From contig DOMW01000115.1 of assembly GCA_003510345.1 (NCBI GenBank), positions 1-5,199 on the forward strand: DNA of 5,199 nucleotides. The letters are read 5' to 3'. The position numbers were made by a program, and so were the translations under genes. The notes under the pieces are model-generated. The model saw only the letters and a program-made list of their open reading frames with translations, did no database searches and had not been told where the DNA came from. Positions within the stretch are counted from its first letter, which is position 1; each line of letters starts with the position of its first letter. This stretch comes from Clostridiales bacterium (GTDB lineage Bacteria > Bacillota > Clostridia > Christensenellales > Christensenellaceae). Below, in pieces: positions 1 through 5,199 of this stretch.

Positions 1-96
1 AGCTATTTCACGCTGCCCCGTTCCGTTTTCTTCATGCTGCGCATCTGCATTTCTATCGTGTTCATACAGTTCTTCAGGAAAGGTGGTGCGCTTTGA
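1..96 (+). CDS. C-terminal fragment of a probable family 2 glycosyltransferase (5' end outside window)
   Basis: An open frame enters from the left edge and ends at TGA 94-96, leaving 31 codons. The visible tail has a basic-aromatic stretch (LPRSVFFMLR) followed by a short hydrophobic run (ICISIVFIQFF) and a charged RKGG end. This resembles the C-terminus of small polyprenol-phosphate-mannose-synthase-like GT2 enzymes, which often end in a pattern such as SVYYMxKVxLAI. The catalytic domain is outside the window, so function rests on this tail and on the next gene, DUF2304, a family commonly found directly after such glycosyltransferases. The stop overlaps the next start by one base (TGATG), so the two are probably translationally coupled. 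The existence of the coding end is well supported; the family call is inference. Confidence 0.55.
   Translation, partial: SYFTLPRSVFFMLRICISIVFIQFFRKGGAL
79..86 (+). promoter_or_regulatory. Ribosome binding site for the DUF2304 gene
   Basis: The sequence AAAGGTGG lies inside the end of the upstream gene, 9 bases before the ATG at 96. This spacing favours ATG 96 over the in-frame TTG at 93. Confidence 0.6.
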
Positions 97-467
97 TGTC
101 CGCGCTTCCCGTTGTGCTTCGCATCGTACTCATCATTGCTTCACTTTTAGCGCTCATTTATGTGCTGCGGAAGATCCGCCAGGCCAAAATCAATATTGTG
201 GATTCCATCTATTGGATCGTCCTTGCGGCACTGTTTATGCTGCTCTCCGTTTTTCCGGGGATCGCATACTTTTTCTCAAATCTGCTGGGGATACAGTCGC
301 CCATCAATTTCATACTGCTGTTCATCATCGCTATGCTGTTTCTAAAAGTATTCCTTCTCTCCATCCGCGTTTCACAGCAGGATGAGAAAATCAAACGGCT
401 GGCGCAACGCATCGCCCTCACCGAGTTTGAAGAAAGAAAGAAAAAGGAAGATAACAGGGGGGAATAA
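96..467 (+). CDS. DUF2304 family small membrane protein
   Basis: The product is a 123-residue protein with three hydrophobic helices at about residues 5-24, 37-60 and 68-90. A short charged, probably coiled-coil tail (about 91-123, rich in E, K and R) follows. The pattern of a basic loop after helix 1 (LRKIRQAK), then DSIYWI, an SVFPGI turn, a SNLLGI-SP-NF segment and finally SIRVSQ is what I recognise as DUF2304. Its biochemical role is unknown; it is usually found beside a GT2 glycosyltransferase of the dolichyl-phosphate-mannose-synthase type and may anchor or assist it in lipid-linked sugar metabolism. That role is inferred from neighbourhood. The ATG at 96 overlaps the upstream TGA by one base and has a well-placed ribosome binding site; TTG at 93 is a less likely alternative. 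The stop is TAA 465-467, two bases before the next gene. Confidence 0.85.
   Translation: MSALPVVLRIVLIIASLLALIYVLRKIRQAKINIVDSIYWIVLAALFMLLSVFPGIAYFFSNLLGIQSPINFILLFIIAMLFLKVFLLSIRVSQQDEKIKRLAQRIALTEFEERKKKEDNRGE
456..464 (+). promoter_or_regulatory. Ribosome binding site for the CPBP protease, supporting a TTG start
   Basis: AGGGGGGAA overlaps the final codons of the DUF2304 gene and sits 5 bases before TTG 470. No ATG is suitably placed nearby, so this site decides the unusual TTG start. Confidence 0.65.
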
Positions 468-469
468 GT

Positions 470-1417
470 TTGGAACTTACGCCGCTTCAAAAAAAGATTA
501 CGAGAGGGTTTCTGTCCCGCATAGGGTTTGCGCTTTGCGCCATGCTCGCGCTCAACATCGGCTTGACATACCTGATCGCCGCCATACGGGAGGCGCTGCC
601 CGCTTTACCGGGCGACCCCTGGCTCTTTGCCCTGCTCGCGAACTACACGCTGTCACCTCTTGTTTGCGCGCTCATATTGCGCCCCGTGCCCAAAGCCGCG
701 CTGGGAAAAGAGTGTGTGCGCCCGGGCAAGATGTTTACTATCTTTTTGATGTGCTATGGGATCGCGATTTTGGCAAACCTGCTCGGCAACCTTATCGCCA
801 CCCTTCTCGGGCAGGAAACGCCTTTCTCGCTGCTGGGAGATACCGCCATCCAGACCATTCTGGAAACGCCCACAACGTTTTTCAGTATATTTACCATTTG
901 TTTTTTTGGCCCGGTCATAGAAGAACTCGTGTTCCGCAAACTGCTTATTGACAGGCTGGCGCGCTACGGGGAATGGGTGGCTGTTTTCATGTCGGCGTTG
1001 CTCTTTGGCCTGTTCCACGGCAATTTCTTGCAATTCTTCTACGCGTTTGGCTTGGGGCTGGCGTTCGGCCACCTCTACTATAAAACGGGGCGCATATGGT
1101 ATACCATATTGCTGCACTGTGTCATAAATACCATTCCTAACCTGCTGTTGCCCATTCTGCGGGAAGGGCGGCTTATGCCGCTGATGATTGTCGGTATGCT
1201 CGTGCTTCTCGTCGTGGCTTCCGGCGTCACGCTGACTATTATATGGGTCGTCCGGTTTTTCCGCAGGCGCAGAGCCATGGGCATGCCCGCGCTTTCGCCC
1301 CGGGTGTGCATACTGCCGCAAAAGGGCTGGGCAGGCCTCGTGTTTTTAAACCCCGGTATGCTCACGGTGCTTGCCGCGTGCGTCGTTTATTTCTGCATGG
1401 AGTTGTTGGTTTGGTAG
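470..1417 (+). CDS. CPBP family intramembrane metalloprotease (CAAX/ABI type)
   Basis: A 315-residue multi-pass membrane protein carries the three signature motifs of the CPBP (CAAX protease and bacteriocin-processing, Abi) family. These are EExxxR at residues 151-156 (EELVFR), FxxxH at 179-183 (FGLFH) and HxxxN at 216-220 (HCVIN). In characterised relatives these glutamates and histidines form the active site inside the membrane. I see about nine hydrophobic segments: near 16-40, 51-71, 87-113, 136-150, 167-186, 187-205, 209-230, 236-261 and 289-313. After the third motif the chain continues for about 95 residues, with a basic loop (RFFRRRR, 262-268) and one last helix; many family members end sooner. 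The substrate cannot be told: bacterial members are linked to prenyl-protein processing, bacteriocin immunity or maturation, or envelope signalling. No bacteriocin gene is visible here. The start is TTG 470, placed by a strong ribosome binding site. Confidence 0.9.
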   Translation: MELTPLQKKITRGFLSRIGFALCAMLALNIGLTYLIAAIREALPALPGDPWLFALLANYTLSPLVCALILRPVPKAALGKECVRPGKMFTIFLMCYGIAILANLLGNLIATLLGQETPFSLLGDTAIQTILETPTTFFSIFTICFFGPVIEELVFRKLLIDRLARYGEWVAVFMSALLFGLFHGNFLQFFYAFGLGLAFGHLYYKTGRIWYTILLHCVINTIPNLLLPILREGRLMPLMIVGMLVLLVVASGVTLTIIWVVRFFRRRRAMGMPALSPRVCILPQKGWAGLVFLNPGMLTVLAACVVYFCMELLVW

Positions 1418-1443
1418 ACATTCGATATATGTACACTTATCTC

Positions 1444-1450
1444 CTGGAGG
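1444..1450 (+). promoter_or_regulatory. Ribosome binding site for the MFS transporter, deciding a GTG start
   Basis: CTGGAGG is followed by a 7-base spacer and GTG 1458. This selects GTG 1458 over in-frame starts further upstream, which would lie inside the protease gene and add a polar leader that does not resemble a transporter N-terminus. Confidence 0.75.
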
Positions 1451-1457
1451 CAGCGCG

Positions 1458-2612
1458 GTGAGACGGAATATTTTTTTGATGAACATGGCGGCGGTGTTTT
1501 TGTGGATGAGCATGTATTCCTATACGCCCATCCTGCCGGCCTACGGCGCGTCTTTGGGCGCGAATGTGGTGATGATTGGTATTGTCGCGGGCGCATATGG
1601 TATTATGCAGATCATACTGCGGATTCCACTCGGCATCCTTACGGATAAACTCCGGGCCGACCGGCTGTTGCTGGTGATCGGCTTTTCCGTTCTCACCCTT
1701 TCCGCCGTGCTGTTTCTCACCGCCCAAAATGTGAATATGCTGATTTTCGCGCGCGGCATGGCCGGGGCGGCCGCGGCGTGGTGGGTCGTGGTATGCGCTT
1801 CTTTTGCCCATTACCACAGGGAAGATGAGCAAGTAAAGGCGCAGGGCGTCATTTCAGCGTCGGGAAATATTGGCAAGGTGGCGGCGTCGCTTCTGTGCGC
1901 TGTTGTGGCGCAGGCTTTTTCTTTCTACGCCGCGTTTGTTTTATCGCTGGCGGCGGCGCTCGTCGGCCTTGTGCTGATGTTTGGTTTAAAAGAGCAAAAA
2001 CCGGCGGCTGCTAAGCAGGCCACGCTGAAAGAGCAGCTTTTACTGCTCAAAAATAAAGAACTGCTGGCTTTTTCCGTTTTGGCGCTTTTAGGCCAGATGC
2101 TTTGCTTTGCCACAGCCACCACCTTCACACCGGTTGCGGCGGAAAAGCTTGGTGCGGACGGTATGGGGCTCGGTATGCTCACATTGGTGTTTTTCCTGTT
2201 TACCAGTGTTTTTTCCCTTTTTGCGGGCACAAAGCTTTTTCGGAAGATGGGCGGTGTAAACGCGGTCGCGCTGGCTTTTTTCGTGGGGGCGGCCTCGTGC
2301 GTTCCCCTGCTTTATCAAAATATGCTTTCCCTTTATGTGGCGCAGGCGCTCGCGGGCATCTGCTACGGCGTCACAACAGCGGCGCTTTCCGGCTTTGCCC
2401 TTCATGCCGTGGCCCCGCACCAGCGTGGGGCGGCGACGGGCATTTTGCAGTCCATTTTTGGCATTGGTATCTTTCTGGGGCCGGTCGTGATGGGCGTGCT
2501 GATCGACGGCGCGTCGTTTGACGCGGCATACTGGACCATGTGCGCGGTCATGCTCGCTTCGGGGGCGCTGTGTTACGCGCTGATCCCCAAGCGGTATAAC
2601 GCGATGACGTGA
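1458..2612 (+). CDS. Major facilitator superfamily (MFS) transporter
   Basis: A 384-residue protein with twelve predicted membrane helices in two halves of six. They lie near residues 5-25, 36-58, 69-88, 92-115, 134-152, 155-176, then 201-221, 236-256, 266-286, 288-310, 325-348 and 356-377. A polar, lysine-rich central loop at about 177-200 separates the halves. The loop between helices 2 and 3 has the MFS motif A pattern (G59-I-L-T-D63-K-L-R-A-D-R69). The N-terminus (SYTPILPAYGASLGA) and the late segment GAATGILQSIFGIGIFLGP are typical of drug/H+ antiporter-like or sugar-efflux-like members. The likely role is proton-coupled transport across the cytoplasmic membrane. The substrate is unknown and I assign no gene symbol. 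The gene follows the protease after 40 bases and is probably in the same operon. It ends at TGA 2610-2612, convergent with nrdG. Confidence 0.9.
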   Translation: MRRNIFLMNMAAVFLWMSMYSYTPILPAYGASLGANVVMIGIVAGAYGIMQIILRIPLGILTDKLRADRLLLVIGFSVLTLSAVLFLTAQNVNMLIFARGMAGAAAAWWVVVCASFAHYHREDEQVKAQGVISASGNIGKVAASLLCAVVAQAFSFYAAFVLSLAAALVGLVLMFGLKEQKPAAAKQATLKEQLLLLKNKELLAFSVLALLGQMLCFATATTFTPVAAEKLGADGMGLGMLTLVFFLFTSVFSLFAGTKLFRKMGGVNAVALAFFVGAASCVPLLYQNMLSLYVAQALAGICYGVTTAALSGFALHAVAPHQRGAATGILQSIFGIGIFLGPVVMGVLIDGASFDAAYWTMCAVMLASGALCYALIPKRYNAMT

Positions 2613-2744
2613 CAGCGGAATGTTTGGCGCAAATTTTGCTTTAAATAATCGCTGATTCGTTTAGGACGCGCGTATCTGGGCGGACATGCATAGGTGTCTG
2701 TAATACGCCCCCCTTTAATCATTGGTTCCTTAACGGCCACACCC
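2613..2744. other. Convergent intergenic region between the MFS gene and nrdG
   Basis: This 132-base gap lies between two stop codons and should hold the transcript ends of both units. I see two imperfect inverted repeats. CAGCG 2613-2617 pairs with CGCTG 2650-2654 across a long loop, and a nested structure lies at 2670-2708. No open frame, tRNA or strong T-tract hairpin is apparent. Confidence 0.6.
2670..2716 (+). terminator. Weak candidate terminator hairpin
   Basis: GCGTAT 2670-2675 is the exact complement of ATACGC 2703-2708. Inside it, GGACA 2682-2686 can pair with TGTCT 2695-2699, including one G-U pair. The structure is followed by a run of C and only three T (2714-2716), so it is a poor intrinsic terminator. 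Its position just past two converging genes is the main support. Confidence 0.25.
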
Positions 2745-3245
2745 CTACAATTGCTCCACCGCTTCCCCGCGCGCAAGCGATTTTGGAAGGTCGAGTATGC
2801 GCTGGTTGCGCGACCCCCTGAATGGCAGCGAAAGCGACCGCTCCGCCATTAAAAACGGCCCGTCCACCAGCGTATCGCAGAGGGAAAGCAGCTCCATCAC
2901 ATCGCCGTCCGCCTGTTCCAGTAATTCCGCAAACGTGTACCCCGTATAAAGCATGATGGAAAGCCCGGCGTCCTTGACCGCGCGCGCAAATGGCAGCAGG
3001 GCTTTTGCCTGGAGCAGCGGCTCGCCCCCGGAAAGCGTGACGCCCGAGAGCAGCGGGTTTTTGCGCGCCGGCTCCATCAGTTCTTCCGCAGTGTAGCACG
3101 TGCCGCCGGCAAGGGGAAGCGCCGCCGGGTTGTGGCAGCCGGGGCAGTTCCTTTGGCAGCCCTGCAAAAACACAGCCAGCCGCAGCCCCGGCCCGTCCGT
3201 GATCGAGTCGTTTACAATCCCCGCCACGCGCAGCTTTTCAGACAT
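2745..3245 (-). CDS. nrdG: Anaerobic ribonucleoside-triphosphate reductase activating protein (radical SAM)
   Basis: The 166-residue product matches NrdG, the radical SAM enzyme that uses a 4Fe-4S cluster and S-adenosylmethionine to generate the glycyl radical on NrdD. Visible signs are an N-terminal segment typical of the family (DSITDGPGLRLAVFLQGC), cluster cysteines C30, C34 and C37 in a CxxxCxxC arrangement (CQRNCPGC), and the SAM-binding SGGEP at 72-76. The family's VDGPF (127-131) and RGSRNQRILD (143-152) segments follow. Length is close to the usual 155-175 residues. The start is taken as ATG at 3245-3243, because the MSEKLRVAGI beginning fits the family; the frame continues upstream only as a shadow of nrdD. 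The gene overlaps the end of nrdD by 8 bases. A GGAG at 3263-3260 is 14 bases from the start, rather far, so translation probably depends partly on coupling to nrdD. The stop is TAG at 2747-2745. Confidence 0.95.
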   Translation of the reverse strand: MSEKLRVAGIVNDSITDGPGLRLAVFLQGCQRNCPGCHNPAALPLAGGTCYTAEELMEPARKNPLLSGVTLSGGEPLLQAKALLPFARAVKDAGLSIMLYTGYTFAELLEQADGDVMELLSLCDTLVDGPFLMAERSLSLPFRGSRNQRILDLPKSLARGEAVEQL

Positions 3246-5199
3246 TGTGCTTGACGCGCTCCGATTCTTCCGCGCGCTTGGCGTCGTTGAACCGGTCGAG
3301 CGTACCCACAAGGTAGCCGGTGATGCGCCGGATGCGCTCAAATCCATTCCCGTTTTCGTGTTCCCGGCGGCCGCAGCCCGGGCATTCATCGTCTATCACG
3401 CCGTTGTAGCCGCACACGGGGTCGCGGTCTACCGGGTGGTTGACCGAGCCGTACCCCACGCCCGCTTCTTTCATGGCGCGTATCACCTTTTCAAACGCGT
3501 CGAGGTTTTTCACGGGGTCGCCGTCAAGCTCCACATAGGTGATGTGCCCCGCGTTCGTGAGCGCGTGGTAAGGCGCTTCTATTTGTATTTTCTCGTAGGC
3601 TGTTATAGGGAAATACACGGGCACATGAAAGCCGTTCGTGTAATAATCGCGGTCGGTAACGCCGGGCAGCTTGCCAAATTTCAGTTGGTCCAGCCGGACG
3701 AACCTGCCCGAAAGCCCTTCGGCCGGTGTGGCAAGCAGCGTGAAGTTGAGCTGTTTTTCGGCGCTTAACCTGTCGAGATAGTCGCGCATAAAACCTACGA
3801 TCTCAAGGCCGAGATTGCGTGATTCCGTCGTCTGCCCGTGGTGACTGCCCGTGAGCGCGGTAAGCGCTTCGGCAAGGCCTATAAAACCGAGGGAAAGCGT
3901 GCCGTGCTTTAGCACTTCGCCAATCTCATCGTCGATATCGAGCGCGTCCGAACCGATCCAGATGCCCTGCCCCATCAGGAAGGGGAAGTTGCGCACTTTC
4001 TTCTTCGCCTGTATGCGGAACCTGTCCAAAAGCTGCTTTGTGGCAAGGTCCATTTTGCGTTCCAGTTCCTCAAAAAACCATTCCACACTGCCCTTGCTGT
4101 TTATGGCGATACGCGGCAGGTTGATGGACGTGAAGCTTAGGTTCCCCCTGCCGTAGGTGACCTCGTTTCCCTTGTCATACGTATTGCCGAGCACCCGTGT
4201 GCGGCAGCCCATGTAGGCCACCTCCGTTTCCGGTTGCCCCTTTTTATAATAGGCCGCGTTAAACGGCGCGTCCAGAAAAGAAAAGTTGGGAAACAGCCTT
4301 TTGGCGCTCACGTTTAGCGCCAGCTTGAAAAGGTCGTAATTCGGGTCGTCCGGCTGGTAATTCACCCCTTCCTTTACTTTAAAAATGTGGATGGGGAAAA
4401 TCGCCGTCTCGCCGCTTCCGAGGCCCGCCTCCGTAGCGTGGAGTACATTCCTTATGACCATGCGGCCTTCCGGGGAAGTATCCGTGCCGTAATTGATGCT
4501 GGAAAAAGGCGTTTGCGCGCCCGCGCGGCTGTGCATGGTGTTGAGGTTATGCACCAGCGCCTCCATTGCCTGCGCCGTCTCTTTTTCCGTTTCCTCGCGC
4601 GCGTGCTGTATGGCGAACGCACACACCGCGGCAAGTGTTTTTTCATCCCCCGCGAGCGGAAGCAGCGCTTCTTTTTCTTTGGCGCGGTATTCTTCCGTCA
4701 TGTCAAGCGAGGGGATCGCGCCCTGCGCGCTTTCGATCTTGCCGAGTAGCGCCTTTATGTCGTCCTTTTCGACGTCTTTTTCGGGCAGCAGAAGCCGGAG
4801 CGCTTTATACAGGTTCGCCGTATAGAGCTTTTTATACGTCTTTCGCACGCCGGGCGCAAGGCCGTAGTCAAAGTTTGGGATGCTCTGGCCGCCGTGCTGG
4901 TCGTTTTGGTTGGATTGTATGGCGATGCACGCAAGCGCGGCATAGCTCTGTATGCCGTTCGGTTCGCGCAGGTGCCCGTGCCCGGTGGAAAACCCGCTTC
5001 TGAAGAGCTTGTCGATGTCGATCTGGCAGCAGGTCGTGGTCAGCGTATAAAAATCGAAATCGTGTATATGGATATCGCCTTCCTTGTGCGCTTTTGCCTG
5101 CTCGCGCGTCAGTATAAATTTTTCATAATAATCCTTCGCGCCCTCCGAACCATATTTCAGCATCACGCCCATGGCCGTGTCGCCGTCGATATTGGCGTT
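3238..5199 (-). CDS. nrdD: Anaerobic (class III) ribonucleoside-triphosphate reductase, large subunit, 5'-truncated by window edge
   Basis: The frame is open to the right edge, with 653 residues visible. It begins inside the family's NANIDGDTAMG segment, so the true start and any N-terminal ATP-cone lie outside; the ATG at 5172 is internal. The enzyme reduces ribonucleoside triphosphates to deoxyribonucleotides in anaerobic cytoplasm using a glycyl radical. Counting from the first visible residue, I see the TTTCCQID segment with paired cysteines 57-58 and NQNDQHGGQSIPNFDY near 97-112. MGCRT carries the presumed thiyl-radical cysteine 332, and RITGY carries the glycyl-radical glycine 628 near the C-terminus. 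The methionine two residues before C332 fits the formate-using NrdD subgroup, by recalled family knowledge. The zinc site reads DPVC (593-596) and CPGC (606-609), so the first of four expected cysteines is aspartate. The stop is TGA 3240-3238, inside the start of nrdG. Promoter and any NrdR boxes would be outside the window. Confidence 0.97.
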   Translation of the reverse strand, partial: NANIDGDTAMGVMLKYGSEGAKDYYEKFILTREQAKAHKEGDIHIHDFDFYTLTTTCCQIDIDKLFRSGFSTGHGHLREPNGIQSYAALACIAIQSNQNDQHGGQSIPNFDYGLAPGVRKTYKKLYTANLYKALRLLLPEKDVEKDDIKALLGKIESAQGAIPSLDMTEEYRAKEKEALLPLAGDEKTLAAVCAFAIQHAREETEKETAQAMEALVHNLNTMHSRAGAQTPFSSINYGTDTSPEGRMVIRNVLHATEAGLGSGETAIFPIHIFKVKEGVNYQPDDPNYDLFKLALNVSAKRLFPNFSFLDAPFNAAYYKKGQPETEVAYMGCRTRVLGNTYDKGNEVTYGRGNLSFTSINLPRIAINSKGSVEWFFEELERKMDLATKQLLDRFRIQAKKKVRNFPFLMGQGIWIGSDALDIDDEIGEVLKHGTLSLGFIGLAEALTALTGSHHGQTTESRNLGLEIVGFMRDYLDRLSAEKQLNFTLLATPAEGLSGRFVRLDQLKFGKLPGVTDRDYYTNGFHVPVYFPITAYEKIQIEAPYHALTNAGHITYVELDGDPVKNLDAFEKVIRAMKEAGVGYGSVNHPVDRDPVCGYNGVIDDECPGCGRREHENGNGFERIRRITGYLVGTLDRFNDAKRAEESERVKHNV

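Noticed and set aside
653..1321. Long open frame (222 codons) on the - strand inside the CPBP gene
   Set aside because: It lies antisense to a gene with clear catalytic motifs. Its product is a polar, His/Arg/Gln-rich sequence typical of a reverse-frame shadow, with no recognisable domain.
1403..1437. Possible promoter before the MFS gene (TTGTTG, 17-base spacer, TATATG)
   Set aside because: It matches the consensus boxes at only about 3 and 4 of 6 positions and partly lies in the end of the protease gene. The short gap fits operon read-through as well.
1371..1457. Upstream in-frame start for the MFS transporter
   Set aside because: It would overlap the protease gene and add a polar leader, while GTG 1458 has a good ribosome binding site at the right distance and gives a normal MFS N-terminus.
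2629..2639. Small palindrome GCAAATTTTGC in the convergent gap
   Set aside because: It is A/T-rich with no room for a loop, so it is not a credible terminator, and I see no second copy that would suggest a repeat or operator.
3100..3768. Long open frame (222 codons) on the + strand across the nrdD/nrdG junction
   Set aside because: It is antisense to two confidently identified, conserved genes and its translation shows no known motif. GC-rich codon bias on the opposite strand explains its length.
4387..5003. Several overlapping + strand open frames opposite the 5' part of nrdD
   Set aside because: The products are Arg/Ser/Phe-rich and unlike any family I know. They sit opposite the conserved NrdD coding sequence.
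1..5199. CRISPR arrays, tRNA or rRNA genes, insertion sequences, riboswitches
   Set aside because: I read both strands and saw no repeated spacer pattern, no cloverleaf, no transposase and no recognisable riboswitch core. The window is almost fully coding.

Overview
The window looks like a moderately high-GC chromosomal segment from a strictly anaerobic Firmicute, most likely class Clostridia. The supporting signs are an oxygen-sensitive class III ribonucleotide reductase (nrdD-nrdG), strong AGGAGG-like ribosome binding sites, TTG and GTG starts, and a DUF2304 gene behind what is probably a glycosyltransferase. Genus cannot be fixed from the sequence. Nothing here marks a mobile element, prophage or plasmid.

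Layout. Four genes run left to right on the + strand: the last 31 codons of a probable family 2 glycosyltransferase (1-96), a three-helix DUF2304 membrane protein (96-467), a CPBP/CAAX-type intramembrane protease (470-1417) and a major facilitator superfamily transporter (1458-2612). The first three are tightly packed (1-base overlap, then a 2-base gap) and the fourth follows after 40 bases, so they probably form one operon. A 132-base convergent intergenic region (2613-2744) follows, with only weak hairpins. On the - strand, the anaerobic ribonucleotide reductase pair reads right to left: nrdD (3238 to beyond 5199, its 5' end outside the window) and nrdG (2745-3245), overlapping by 8 bases.

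How they work together. NrdG uses a 4Fe-4S cluster and S-adenosylmethionine to place a glycyl radical on NrdD, which reduces ribonucleoside triphosphates to deoxyribonucleotides without oxygen. The + strand genes are all membrane or membrane-associated; the GT2/DUF2304 pair suggests lipid-linked glycan or cell-envelope work. The roles of the protease and the transporter are not determined by sequence.

I found no clear undescribed system. The most checkable oddities are an aspartate where the first cysteine of the NrdD C-terminal zinc site is expected, and a roughly 95-residue C-terminal extension on the CPBP protease.
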